From assembly GCF_026339875.1 (NCBI RefSeq), contig NZ_JAPEPZ010000001.1:9176001-9240000 (forward strand): 64,000 nucleotides of DNA. Direction: 5' to 3'. The number at the start of each line of letters is the position of its first letter. Position 1 is the stretch's first letter. The notes under the pieces were generated by a model, which worked only from the letters and a program-made list of their open reading frames with translations, did not search any database and was not told where the DNA came from. Positions 33,895-42,093 of this stretch are shown here, piece after piece. Source of the stretch: Streptomyces sp. NBC_01571 (GTDB taxonomy: Bacteria; Actinomycetota; Actinomycetes; Streptomycetales; Streptomycetaceae). A program made the position numbers and the translations under genes.

Positions 33895-33931
33895 GGAGAA
33901 CCCGGCCCGCTGCAATCGGGCCGGGTTCTCC
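33895..33931 (+). terminator. Terminator of copy 2
   Basis: A 15-bp stem (GGAGAACCCGGCCCG) with loop CTGCAAT, the same loop as at copy 1; the stem has compensating changes (ACC/GGT for CTC/GAG), which supports a functional structure. Confidence 0.85.
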
Positions 33932-34064
33932 GGCTTTGGTGCGACCGATCGTGACCGCATCGAAGACCTCGAAGACATCGAAGGCGTGCCGGGGGCGAAC
34001 TCCGCGTGTGCCGGGGCCCGTTGACGGCCGAGCCGGGTCGTGTTACTCAAGTGTGACGTCCTAT

Positions 34065-34079
34065 TGGACTAGACCTAGT
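34065..34079. promoter_or_regulatory. Candidate operator of the PL7 gene
   Basis: TGGACTAGACCT (34065-34076) matches the DasR box TGGTCTAGACCA at 10 of 12 positions. Overlapping it is a perfect inverted repeat ACTAG-AC-CTAGT (34068-34079). It lies about 55 bp before the start codon. Confidence 0.5.
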
Positions 34080-34134
34080 TCCACCGCTTCCCGCTTCACC
34101 CCTTCATCGCTTCGATCGTCGAAGGACCCCCCAC

Positions 34135-34920
34135 ATGATCCGCTCCAAGCTTCTCGCGATAGCTGCCGCCGCGGGCATGGCCGGCACTCTCGCCCTGTTC
34201 GGCACCGGCAACGCCACCGCCGGAGTCCTCGCGGACCCGTCCGTGGCACCCGGCGGCAATTTCGACCTGTCCGTCTGGCAGCTCCAGGAGCCGGTGGGTT
34301 CGCCCGGCTCACCCACCACGATCCCGTCGTCCCGGCTCCAGGGGGCGAACGGGTTCCAGGACTCGTACTTCTACACCGACACCCGTGACGGTGCCATGAC
34401 GTTCTGGGCGCCGGAGAAGGGCGTCACCACGCCGAACTCCAACTACGCCCGCTCCGAGCTGCGGGAGATGAACCGCAGCGGCAGTGCGGCGAACTGGTCG
34501 CTGAGCGGTACCCACCGGATGAGCGCGACCCTGCGCGTGGTGTCGGTGACGCAGAACGTCTGCGTCGGGCAGATCCACCTCGGCACCGGCGGCAGCTCCA
34601 CCAAGCCGCTGCTGGAGCTGTACTACCACTCGAACGGGGACATCGTCCTCGGCACGGAGAACTCGCCGTCCGGCGGTCAGACGACACACACGGTCGGCCA
34701 TGTGTCGATCGGCAAGACATGGAGCTACACGATCGGTGTCTCCGGCGGTCACACCATCGACCTGACGGTCAACGGCACCACCACGCACTACTCCATTCCG
34801 TCGTCCTTCGACCCGTACAAGCAGTACTTCAAGGCCGGCTCGTACAACCAGTCGTCCTCCGACAGCACCACGAAGGGCGCGCGTGTCGCCTTCTACGGGC
34901 TGACCGTCTCCCACAGCTGA
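34135..34920 (+). CDS. Secreted alginate lyase, polysaccharide lyase family 7
   Basis: A 261-aa secreted lyase. A signal peptide covers about residues 1-29. The three PL7 blocks are intact: RSELREM (Arg106), QIHLG (Gln146, His148) and YFKAGSYNQ (Tyr237), giving the Gln/His/Tyr active site for beta-elimination of uronate links. The single jelly-roll domain fills the protein; no binding module is attached. GAAGGAC precedes the ATG. The substrate is alginate or a related polyuronate, and specificity for mannuronate or guluronate cannot be told. Confidence 0.92.
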   Translation: MIRSKLLAIAAAAGMAGTLALFGTGNATAGVLADPSVAPGGNFDLSVWQLQEPVGSPGSPTTIPSSRLQGANGFQDSYFYTDTRDGAMTFWAPEKGVTTPNSNYARSELREMNRSGSAANWSLSGTHRMSATLRVVSVTQNVCVGQIHLGTGGSSTKPLLELYYHSNGDIVLGTENSPSGGQTTHTVGHVSIGKTWSYTIGVSGGHTIDLTVNGTTTHYSIPSSFDPYKQYFKAGSYNQSSSDSTTKGARVAFYGLTVSHS

Positions 34921-34944
34921 GCGGTCCGGGACGACTGCCGGAAG

Positions 34945-35480
34945 GTGAGGCGCGCCCGGTTCACACAGGTGCTCGGACGGGGATTCCCGGCCGAGCGTCC
35001 CGCGCTCGCCACACAATTGGCTCTCCAGACCGTTACGTACGGAGTCTGTGTCGGCCTCGGGCGGGCGCGGCGGCGGCTCAGCAGGAGGTCGGCGACGGCC
35101 CGCCTGCCGGCCGGGGCAGAGGAGAGCCGGCGACAGGCCGCCGATCGCGAACGTGCGGCGCTCGCCCGCGAGTTGTACGACGTCGGCACGCGCCGCCTGA
35201 CGTCGGTCGTGGTCACCGTGGTCACGGCACGCAGGCCCGGCGCCCGCCGACCGAACGCGTCGCGGAGGCGCTGGAGTTCGCGGAGCGGACGGGCGGGGAG
35301 GCGCTGACGGCGCTTCACCAGCTGGTCACGGTGATGCGGGAGACGGCTCACCCCCGCCCCCGGCCCATGAGCGGGCGCATGCAGGAACTGAGCGCCGGAT
35401 GGGGCCGGTTGGGCCGTGCGGCCCGCCTCGCGTGGGCGGTCAGCCGGGAGAGGGGTCGGTCCTCGGCGGGCCGACCGTGA
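34945..35480 (+). pseudogene. Broken NarL-type sensor histidine kinase fragment
   Basis: Fragments of the dimerisation domain of a HisKA_3 kinase. The frame from 34945 reads RERAALARELYDVGTRRLTSVVV, where a functional kinase has ARELHDVVAHHL: the phospho-accepting His is Tyr. Between about 35215 and 35260 the similarity passes to another frame, ERVAEALEFAERTGGEALTALHQLVTVMRE, which fits the following helix. No ATP-binding domain follows and the sensor part is missing. The gene is truncated at both ends, frameshifted and lacks its active site, so it is decayed. Confidence 0.7.
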
Positions 35481-35490
35481 GTCCCGGCCG

Positions 35491-36060
35491 TCAGGCGTCG
35501 GGCGGTACGGTCTCCTCGGCCGCCTCCGCCAGGCGCCGGGTGTCCAGGCGCAGGCGCCACAGGTTGCGCCGGTGCGCGGTGGTCAGTTCGGCCTCCAGCG
35601 GGGACGGTGGCACCGCGAGGACCGGGCAGAGGGCGTGGGCGAGGCAGTAGCGGCTCACCGAGCACGAACAGAGCCGGTGCCAGCTGCTTCGCCGGCCGGC
35701 GCCGACGACCAGGAGATCGTTCTCGCGGTCGGCGCTCTCCACCAGCGCCCGGCCCGCGGTGCCGCGCGCGACGAGGGCGCGCATCGGCACCCCGGGGCCG
35801 GCCTCCCCGAAGGCTCCGTCGAGCGCGGTGAGCAGGTTGCGCCGCGCCAGCCGTTGCCACTCGTCGACCAGTACGTACGAGGCCGGCGTACGGCGGGCGG
35901 CGAGTTCACCGCCGGGCGGTTCCCAGGCCAGGACGGGCCACAGCTCCGCACCCCGCCGCCGGGCCTCGTCGGCGGCCCGGCACAGGGCGGTGAGACTGCC
36001 GAGGGAGCCGCTGACTCCCACCACGACACGAGCGGCTGCGGGGGCGCCGGAATCAGACAT
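35491..36060 (-). CDS. Universal stress protein (single UspA domain)
   Basis: A 189-aa cytoplasmic protein. The fold opens with VVVGVSGSLGSLTALCRAADEA and ends LLVVGAGRRSSWHRL, then SVSRYCLAHALCPVLAVPP, which resembles the ATP-binding G-2X-G-9X-G(S/T) motif. The last 35 residues (RRNLWRLRLDTRRLAE) form a helical extension not found in all Usp proteins. Many paralogues exist in Streptomyces. It faces the SAV_915-like gene across a 325-bp divergent gap. Start position fits a Met before a short linker. Confidence 0.8.
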   Translation of the reverse strand: MSDSGAPAAARVVVGVSGSLGSLTALCRAADEARRRGAELWPVLAWEPPGGELAARRTPASYVLVDEWQRLARRNLLTALDGAFGEAGPGVPMRALVARGTAGRALVESADRENDLLVVGAGRRSSWHRLCSCSVSRYCLAHALCPVLAVPPSPLEAELTTAHRRNLWRLRLDTRRLAEAAEETVPPDA

Positions 36061-36385
36061 GACTCGACCGTTCTTCGCACGCGCCCACGGGTCCCTCCCG
36101 CGGGCGGTCCGCGAGGGACCGCTCCCCATTGGACTCCTGGCCGGGGGCGCTCCGACACCCCGTACGCCCCATTTTGGCGCGCTCCTGACGGCCGTCCCCG
36201 GGCCGGCCGAGCCGCCCGTCAGTATCCCGTCAGCGTCGGCACGGTCACCGTCAGCGTCGCGTCATGAGGTGTCGGAGAACCGGAGGGAACGGGAATAGCT
36301 TCTGCGGTGAGCCCCGGTCCGCCCGCTCACGTCCGAGGCACCGCGTCGCTCACCGAACCGTCCCGGATCCTCCAGGAGGCATCCC
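36061..36385. other. Divergent intergenic region
   Basis: 325 bp that must hold promoters for the Usp gene (-) and the SAV_915/lysA pair (+). No operator or terminator stands out. An AGGAGG site lies directly before 36386. Confidence 0.5.
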
Positions 36386-36844
36386 ATGCAACAACTCTCG
36401 TGCGGTGAAGACCCCGAGCCCTCCGAACGATTCCCGGCCGGAGTGCTGTTCGTTCCGGTCCGGCCGGGGTCGGCAGGGTGTGCCGCCCGGCTCTTCCGTA
36501 CGCCGCTCGGCGAGCGTACGGCCGTCGGCTTCACCTCGGAGCGCAGACTGACCGCGACACTCGGCCCCGAGCAGGGGTGGATCAGGCTCGCCGAGTCCGC
36601 CCTGCGCGCGCTGGCGGAGCCGCTGGGCGTCACCACGGTCACGGTGGATCCCTCCTTCTCGGCGCCGGCCCCGGCCCAGGCCGCGCCGGTCACCCCCGAG
36701 CCGTTCAGGACCGTCGCCCCCGCCCCGCAGGAGGCGTCCGCACCCCGTACCCGCACGAGCACTTGGGATCCGCAGGCCGTCGGGGTGCTGCGGGTGACCG
36801 GCGCCGCCGCACTCGTCTCGGCGCTGGCGCTGTGGATCGGTTGA
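36386..36844 (+). CDS. SAV_915-like (SseB-like) hypothetical protein
   Basis: A 152-aa protein behind CCAGGAGG. Residues 15-85 (GVLFVPVRPG, ARLFRTPLGERTAVGFTSERRL, WIRLAESALRALAEPLGV) match the small SAV_915 family of actinobacterial hypotheticals. Residues 90-125 are Pro/Ala-rich, and a hydrophobic stretch at the C-terminus (VTGAAALVSALALWIG) may be a TM anchor. The stop is 13 bp before the decarboxylase gene, so the two are probably co-transcribed. Function is unknown. Confidence 0.75.
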   Translation: MQQLSCGEDPEPSERFPAGVLFVPVRPGSAGCAARLFRTPLGERTAVGFTSERRLTATLGPEQGWIRLAESALRALAEPLGVTTVTVDPSFSAPAPAQAAPVTPEPFRTVAPAPQEASAPRTRTSTWDPQAVGVLRVTGAAALVSALALWIG

Positions 36845-36857
36845 GAGGGAACGCACG

Positions 36858-38192
36858 ATGACCACTGTTCACGAATCCGCTGTCAGCACCACCGGGGGCG
36901 ACCTGTCGGTGTGGCCCGCCTCGGCCACCGAACCCCGCCAGGGAGACCTGGCCGTGGGCGGCGTCCCGCTCGCCGAGATCGCCGACCGCTTCGGCACCCC
37001 CGCCTACGTCCTCGACGAGGGCGAGGTGCGCGAGCGCTGCCGCACCTACCGGCACGCCTTCCCCGACGCCGACGTCCTCTACGCGGCCAAGGCCTTCCTG
37101 TGCAGGGGCATGGCGCACTGGGTGGAGGAGGAGGGCCTCGGCCTCGACGTCTGCTCCGCGGGTGAACTGGAGCTCGCGGTCACCACGGGGTTCCCGCCCG
37201 AGCGGATCGTGCTGCACGGCAACGCCAAGTCCCCGCACGACCTGGAGTCCGCGCTGCGTCTGGGGGTCGGGCGCATCGTCATCGACAGCCCCTCCGAGAT
37301 CGCCCGGCTGGCCGCCGCCGTCGGGCCCGGCGGGCATCAGAAGGTCATGGTGCGGGTGGTGCCGGCCATCAGCGCGGGCGGCCACGAGAAGATCCGGACC
37401 GGTACCGACGACCAGAAGTTCGGCCTGTCCATGGCCGACGGGTACGCGCAGCACGCCATCACCCGCATCCTCGACCAGCCGCAGCTGGAACTCACCGGTC
37501 TGCACTGCCACTTGGGCTCGCAGATCACCAGCGTCAAGCCGTATCTCGTCGCCGTGCGGCGCATGGTGGGGCTGATGGCACGCCTGCGGGAGCAGCACGG
37601 CCTCGTCCTGCGCGAACTCGACCTCGGGGGCGGCCACGGTGTCGCCTACCGGCCGGGTGAACAGGCGCTGGACCTCACGGCCCTGGCGCGCCGGGTCCGC
37701 AGCGAACTCACCGAGGCGTGCGCCGCCGCCGGGCTCGCCGTGCCCCGTCTGCTGATCGAGCCGGGCCGCGCCGTGGTGGGGCCGGCGGGGATCGCCCTCT
37801 ACCACGTCCTCGCCGTCAAACGGACCGGTGACCACATCTTCGTCGCCGTCGACGGCGGCATGAGCGACAACCCGCGGCCCGCGCTGTACGGCGTGCGCTA
37901 CGCGCCGCGTCTGATAGGCCGGCACACCGCCGCTGACCTGGCCGCGGTGACGGTCGTGGGCCGCCACTGCGAGGCCGGTGACGTGCTCGCCACCGACGTC
38001 GAACTCCCCGCCGACGTACGCCCGGGCGACCTGCTGGCCGTCCCGGTCGCGGGTGCGTACCACCTCTCCATGGCGTCCGGCTACAACATGGTCGGCCGTC
38101 CACCGGTGATCGCCGTGCACGACGGCCATGCCCGCCTGCTCGTCCGCCGCGAGTCCCTGGACGACATCCGCAGCCGCGACGTGGGGCTGTAG
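36858..38192 (+). CDS. lysA: Diaminopimelate decarboxylase (PLP-dependent)
   Basis: A 444-aa group IV decarboxylase with alanine-racemase-like fold. The PLP lysine is Lys78 in LYAAKAF; HGNAKSPHD, GLHCHLGSQI, DLGGGHG, EPGRAVVGPAG and VDGGMSDNPRP all match LysA, and the C-terminal domain ends AGAYHLSMASGYNMVGRP with the conserved Tyr region. It converts meso-diaminopimelate to lysine. A GAGAGGGA site precedes the ATG. The pair with a SAV_915-like gene is not the usual threonine/lysine operon of Streptomyces, so this may be a second copy (inference). Confidence 0.88.
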   Translation: MTTVHESAVSTTGGDLSVWPASATEPRQGDLAVGGVPLAEIADRFGTPAYVLDEGEVRERCRTYRHAFPDADVLYAAKAFLCRGMAHWVEEEGLGLDVCSAGELELAVTTGFPPERIVLHGNAKSPHDLESALRLGVGRIVIDSPSEIARLAAAVGPGGHQKVMVRVVPAISAGGHEKIRTGTDDQKFGLSMADGYAQHAITRILDQPQLELTGLHCHLGSQITSVKPYLVAVRRMVGLMARLREQHGLVLRELDLGGGHGVAYRPGEQALDLTALARRVRSELTEACAAAGLAVPRLLIEPGRAVVGPAGIALYHVLAVKRTGDHIFVAVDGGMSDNPRPALYGVRYAPRLIGRHTAADLAAVTVVGRHCEAGDVLATDVELPADVRPGDLLAVPVAGAYHLSMASGYNMVGRPPVIAVHDGHARLLVRRESLDDIRSRDVGL

Positions 38193-38213
38193 CGGGCGCC
38201 GCCCCCTTGGTAC

Positions 38214-38254
38214 AGCCTCCGGGCGGGTGACGGCCCGACCCTCGCCCGGAGGCT
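38214..38254 (+). terminator. Terminator of the lysA gene
   Basis: A 12-bp perfect stem AGCCTCCGGGCG with its complement and a 17-nt loop, 22 bp after the stop. Confidence 0.8.
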
Positions 38255-38359
38255 CCCGGTTCCGGCCCTGTCCTCCGCCGTCGGCACGCACCTGGAAGCC
38301 GTCCCGCGGGCGCCGCCGTCGCTGCCCCGCGCCGGCGCCCGCGGCCGTCGGTGTGCCGC

Positions 38360-38524
38360 TCAGCCGGTGCGGTCGCGCGTGGTGGCGCGCCACTCCTGGT
38401 ACCCGCGCCAGAGCCGCTCGGCGCGCGGACAGCGGCCCGACTCCCGTTTGCAGACACGGCAGTTGCCGACGTGACTGACGTACACGGCCTCGGGGCTGTG
38501 ACGCCCCGGCTGCGGATTCGGCAT
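38360..38524 (-). CDS. Small cysteine-rich protein (54 aa), possible zinc binder
   Basis: A short reading frame starting ATG at 38524: MPNPQPGRHSPEAVYVSHVG, then NCRVCKRESGRCPRAERLWR and GYQEWRATTRDRTG. It has CxxC plus a third Cys and a nearby His, which suits metal binding, and is rich in Arg. A G-rich stretch sits just before the start. Streptomyces contains many such tiny CxxC proteins of unknown role. Support is codon bias and composition only. Confidence 0.6.
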   Translation of the reverse strand: MPNPQPGRHSPEAVYVSHVGNCRVCKRESGRCPRAERLWRGYQEWRATTRDRTG

Positions 38525-38740
38525 GGCCCCCGGCACCCTTCGGCGTGATCTTCACACGCGCGTTGTCGCTTCTGCTGCCGTACTTCCGGGGCGCAGGAGC
38601 TTTCGGATGCGGCGGACCGGGTGCCGATTCCCGTACCCCGCGGTCCCGCGCGGGACGGCGGTGCCCGCGGTCCGGGAGTGGGGCGGGTCGCTGTGCCGAC
38701 GTCCGCCGTTGGTGGACGCCTGTCGGACCCGGGGGGTGTG

Positions 38741-39505
38741 TCAGCCGGCGATGACGGCGGTGGTGGTGCGGCCCCCGTCGACGTCGAGCACGATGCCGTG
38801 CACGAAGGAGGACTCGTCGCCGGCCAGGTACACGGCGGCGTTCGCGATGGCGTCGGGGGTGCCCATCCCGCCCGCGGGGGTGCCCTTCATCATGATCTCG
38901 GCGGGGTGCTCCTCGCCCGGTGCGGGCGTCAGCACCACACCCGGGGAGATCGCGTTCACGCGTACACCCTGCGGCCCGAACTCCGCCGCCCAGGCCCGGG
39001 TCAGCGTCTCCACGGCTCCCTTGGTCGAGCTGTAGAGGGCGCCGACCGGAATGCCCAGACGTGCGATCCAGGAGCCCAGGTTGATGATCACCCCGCCACC
39101 GGCCTCCACCATCGCGGGGGCGACGGCCGCGGTCAGGAAGAACGGGGCCTTCACGTTCACGGCGTAGACCTGGTCGAAGGTCTTCTCGTCGGTGGCCGTC
39201 GTGGCGTCGGCCGGGTAGATGCCGGCGTTGTTGACCAGGACGTCGACACGGCCGCCGAGGACCCGCGTCGCCTCCTCGGCCAGTGCCTGGGAGGCGGCGG
39301 CGCTGCCGTCCAGGTCGGCCCGTACGAAGTCGGCACGGCCCCCGCGTGCGCGGATTCCGTCGACGACCTCCTGGCCCCGCTCGGCGCTGCGGCCGGAGAC
39401 GGCGACGTGCGCCCCCTCGACGGCGAAGGCCTCCGCGATCGCCCGCCCGATGTTGCTGGTCGCCCCGGTCACCAGGGCGGTCCTGCCCTCAAGACGCATC
39501 GACAT
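38741..39505 (-). CDS. Short-chain dehydrogenase/reductase
   Basis: A 254-aa SDR of the FabG-like type. TGATSNIGRAIAEAF near the start is the Rossmann motif, VNNAGIYPAD follows, and the catalytic Ser/Tyr/Lys are in NLGSW and YSSTK; the C-terminus carries the typical VLDVDGGRT. The ATG at 39505 is preceded by ACGGAG; the open frame upstream lacks SDR sequence. The 40-bp region before the gene contains an inverted repeat, so it may be part of a regulated detoxification unit with the divergent MFS gene. Confidence 0.88.
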   Translation of the reverse strand: MSMRLEGRTALVTGATSNIGRAIAEAFAVEGAHVAVSGRSAERGQEVVDGIRARGGRADFVRADLDGSAAASQALAEEATRVLGGRVDVLVNNAGIYPADATTATDEKTFDQVYAVNVKAPFFLTAAVAPAMVEAGGGVIINLGSWIARLGIPVGALYSSTKGAVETLTRAWAAEFGPQGVRVNAISPGVVLTPAPGEEHPAEIMMKGTPAGGMGTPDAIANAAVYLAGDESSFVHGIVLDVDGGRTTTAVIAG

Positions 39506-39631
39506 GATCCACTCCGTTGCTTGGCTTGCTCGGTTCTGCACCGTGAACCCGTCCGGCCGAACCGCACACTGCCTTCGGCCGGACGGGGCCCTGGACGGCC
39601 AGGGCGTGAGGTCCACTGTGCGAGGGAAAAA

Positions 39632-39649
39632 TTGGACTCGCAAGTCCAA
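39632..39649. promoter_or_regulatory. Inverted repeat TTGGACT-CGCA-AGTCCAA
   Basis: A perfect 7-bp inverted repeat with a 4-bp spacer, 127 bp upstream of the SDR start and 209 bp before the MFS start. Its size fits a dimeric HTH repressor (HxlR, MarR or TetR type). The regulator is not in the window. Confidence 0.6.
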
Positions 39650-39857
39650 AGTTTGCGGATCCCTGCCCCATGGGTGATCCCCCCGTCGTCGCCACACGAG
39701 CACTGTGGCCAAGTACGGCCGTCGGCGGATCAGTAGCCACTACTCAACCGGCCCGCGACTCCGCCTGCGCGCGGCCCCGCGCGGCCCCCGGGACACGTCC
39801 GGCACGCCGGGCAGGCCGAACCGGCCCGGGGCGGATCGCGGGGTTACTGTCGGCGGC

Positions 39858-41048
39858 ATGGACGGTGTTCGCCGAGGATGGAGCCAGTGTCTTCTCGGCG
39901 GGGCGGTGTTCGCGGTGTGCATGGCCGGCACCACGCTGCCGACCCCCCTGTACAACCTCTACCAGCAGAAGTTCGACTTCTCCGAGCTGATGGTCACGGT
40001 CGTGTACGCCGTGTACGCCTTCGGAGTCATCGGCATGCTGCTGCTGGCGGGCAACGCCTCGGACGCCGTGGGCCGGCGGCCCGTACTGCTGTGCGGCCTG
40101 GGGTTCGCGGCGGCCAGCGCCGTCCTCTTCCTGTGCGCCACCGGGCTGGGCTGGCTCTTTGCGGGACGGCTGCTGTCCGGACTGTCCGCCGGTCTGTTCA
40201 CCGGCGCCGCCACGGCCTACGTGATCGATCTGGCACCGCACGGCGGCGCGTCCCGGGCCACGCTCGTGGCGACGGCCGCCAACATGGGCGGGCTGGGCTG
40301 CGGCCCCCTGCTCGCCGGACTGCTGGCGCAGTACGCCCCCTGGCCGCTGTACCTGCCCTTCGCCGTACATCTCGTCCTGGTGGCCTGCTCGGCCGCCGTG
40401 CTGCTCCGGCTGCCGGAGACCGTGGGGGAGCGGCGGTCGTTGCGCACGGTACGGCCGCAACGGCCCGGCCTGCCCGCGCAGGTGCGGGCGGTCTTCGGCC
40501 CGGCGGCGATCGCCGCGTTCGTCGGGTTCGCGCTGTTCGGTGTGTTCACGGCCGTCAGCCCCGCGTTCCTCGAACACTCCCTGGACGTGCACAGCCGCGC
40601 CGTGAGCGGGCTCGTCGTCGCACTGGCCTTCTTCGCCTCGACCGCGGGACAACTGGCCGTCGGTGTCATCGGGCTGGGACGGTCGCTGACGGTGGGCTGC
40701 GCCGCACTCCTCGGCGGGCTGGCGCTGCTCGCGGGCGCGCTCCGGTGGGACCTGCTGGTGCTGGTGGTGCTGAGCGCGATCGTCGGCGGGGCCGGGCAGG
40801 GGATCGCGTTCCGCGGGGCGCTGTCAACGGTGACCCAGGCGTCCCCCGACCACCAGCGCGCGGCGGTCATCTCCATGCTGTTCGTGGTGGCGTACGTGGG
40901 CATCTCGGTGCCGGTGATCGGCGCGGGGGTACTGGCGGACCGGATCGGCCTGGAGGGCGCCGGACTGGTGTTCATCGCCTGCATGGCCGTCCTGGTCTCC
41001 GTCGCCGTCCTGTACCTTCTCCGGCGGCCGGCACCCGCCAGTACGTAG
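39858..41048 (+). CDS. MFS transporter, multidrug efflux type
   Basis: A 396-aa membrane protein with about 12 predicted helices. The loop between helices 2 and 3 shows NASDAVGRRPVLLCGLG, the Major Facilitator signature, and GTTLPTPLYNLY near the N-terminus resembles drug:proton antiporters of the Bcr/YceL type. The ATG at 39858 is the best N-terminus although the ribosome site is weak; upstream residues would be Arg/Pro-rich. It diverges from an SDR gene, with an inverted repeat between them. Substrate unknown. Confidence 0.86.
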   Translation: MDGVRRGWSQCLLGGAVFAVCMAGTTLPTPLYNLYQQKFDFSELMVTVVYAVYAFGVIGMLLLAGNASDAVGRRPVLLCGLGFAAASAVLFLCATGLGWLFAGRLLSGLSAGLFTGAATAYVIDLAPHGGASRATLVATAANMGGLGCGPLLAGLLAQYAPWPLYLPFAVHLVLVACSAAVLLRLPETVGERRSLRTVRPQRPGLPAQVRAVFGPAAIAAFVGFALFGVFTAVSPAFLEHSLDVHSRAVSGLVVALAFFASTAGQLAVGVIGLGRSLTVGCAALLGGLALLAGALRWDLLVLVVLSAIVGGAGQGIAFRGALSTVTQASPDHQRAAVISMLFVVAYVGISVPVIGAGVLADRIGLEGAGLVFIACMAVLVSVAVLYLLRRPAPAST

Positions 41049-41130
41049 GCGCGCGGGGACACGGCTGTGTCCCGGCGTGTCCTGGTGTCCCGTGCGGGTG
41101 CCCCGGACCCCGGCCCGATCCGACGCGTGG

Positions 41131-41420
41131 GCGCACCAGGCGCACCGAACGGCCCGGCGCGTGTGACGACCCGCGGGCACCGCGGCCCGCGCTCGGAAGG
41201 CGGCCCCGCCGGCCGGCCCGGTCGCTGGGCGCACCAGGCGCACCGAACGGCCCGGCGCGTGTGACGACCCGCGCGCACCACGGCCCGCGCTCGGAAGAGG
41301 GCCCCGCCGGCCCGGCCCGGTCGCTGGGCGCACCAGCCGCACCGAACAGCCCGGCGCGTGTGACGACCCGCGCGCACCACGGCCCGCGCTCGGAAGAGGG
41401 CCCCGCCGGCCGGCCCGGTC
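41131..41420. repeat. Three tandem 98-99 bp repeats
   Basis: Units begin at 41131, 41229 and 41328, each starting GCGCACCAG and containing GTGTGACGACCCGCG and CCCGCGCTCGGAAG. Identity is above 90% by eye. They fill the gap between the convergent MFS gene and response regulator; the last unit runs into the stop codon area of the regulator. Confidence 0.9.
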
Positions 41421-42093
41421 ACGCGGAGCTGTTGGGGCGGGCGAGGCCCAGGTCGTAGGCGAAGATGACCGCCTGGACCCGGTCGCGCGCGCCGATCTTC
41501 GCGAGGACCCGGCCGACGTGGGTCTTGACGGTGGACTCCGACAGGACGAGACGCGCGGCGATCTCCCCGTTGCTCCAGCCCCTGCCGATGGCCACCAGGA
41601 TCTCCCGCTCGCGGTCGGTGAGGGAGCTCAGCCTCGGGTCGGCGTCCGCGTCCGGTACGTCCTGACGCGGCAGGTGCCGGGCGTACGCGTCGAGGAGACG
41701 CCGGGTCAGGGCGGGGGCGATGACGGCGTCCCCCGCGGCGACGGCGCGGATGCCCGCCAGGAGCTCCTCCGGACGGGCGTCCTTGAGGAGGAAGCCGCTC
41801 GCCCCGGCCCGCAGGGCGGCGTGGGCGTACTCGTCCAGGTCGAAGGTCGTCAGGACGAGGACCCTGGAGCGGCCGCCCGTGGCGATGATCCGGCGGGTGG
41901 CCTCGATGCCGTCCATGCCCGGCATCCGGACGTCCATGAGGACCACGTCGGGGCGCAGTTCCGCCGCCTGGCGCACGGCCTCGGCACCGTGCGCGGCCTC
42001 GCCCGCCACCTCGGTGTCGGGGACCGACTCCAGCAGCATGCGGAAGCCGAAGCGCTGCAGGGGCTGGTCGTCCACGATGAGCACGGTGGTCAA
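41419..42093 (-). CDS. NarL/LuxR-family response regulator
   Basis: A 224-aa two-component regulator. The TTG at 42093 is chosen because GAAGGCGG precedes it and it overlaps the kinase stop (TTGA). The receiver domain has the acidic pair in IVDDQ, the phospho-acceptor Asp54 in VLMDVRMPG, and Thr/Lys in VLTTFD and FLLKD. The C-terminal LuxR HTH (LTDREREILVAIGRGWSNGEIAARL, about 155-215) is complete. It is the last gene of the transporter operon and most likely controls that promoter. Confidence 0.9.
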   Translation of the reverse strand: MTTVLIVDDQPLQRFGFRMLLESVPDTEVAGEAAHGAEAVRQAAELRPDVVLMDVRMPGMDGIEATRRIIATGGRSRVLVLTTFDLDEYAHAALRAGASGFLLKDARPEELLAGIRAVAAGDAVIAPALTRRLLDAYARHLPRQDVPDADADPRLSSLTDREREILVAIGRGWSNGEIAARLVLSESTVKTHVGRVLAKIGARDRVQAVIFAYDLGLARPNSSA

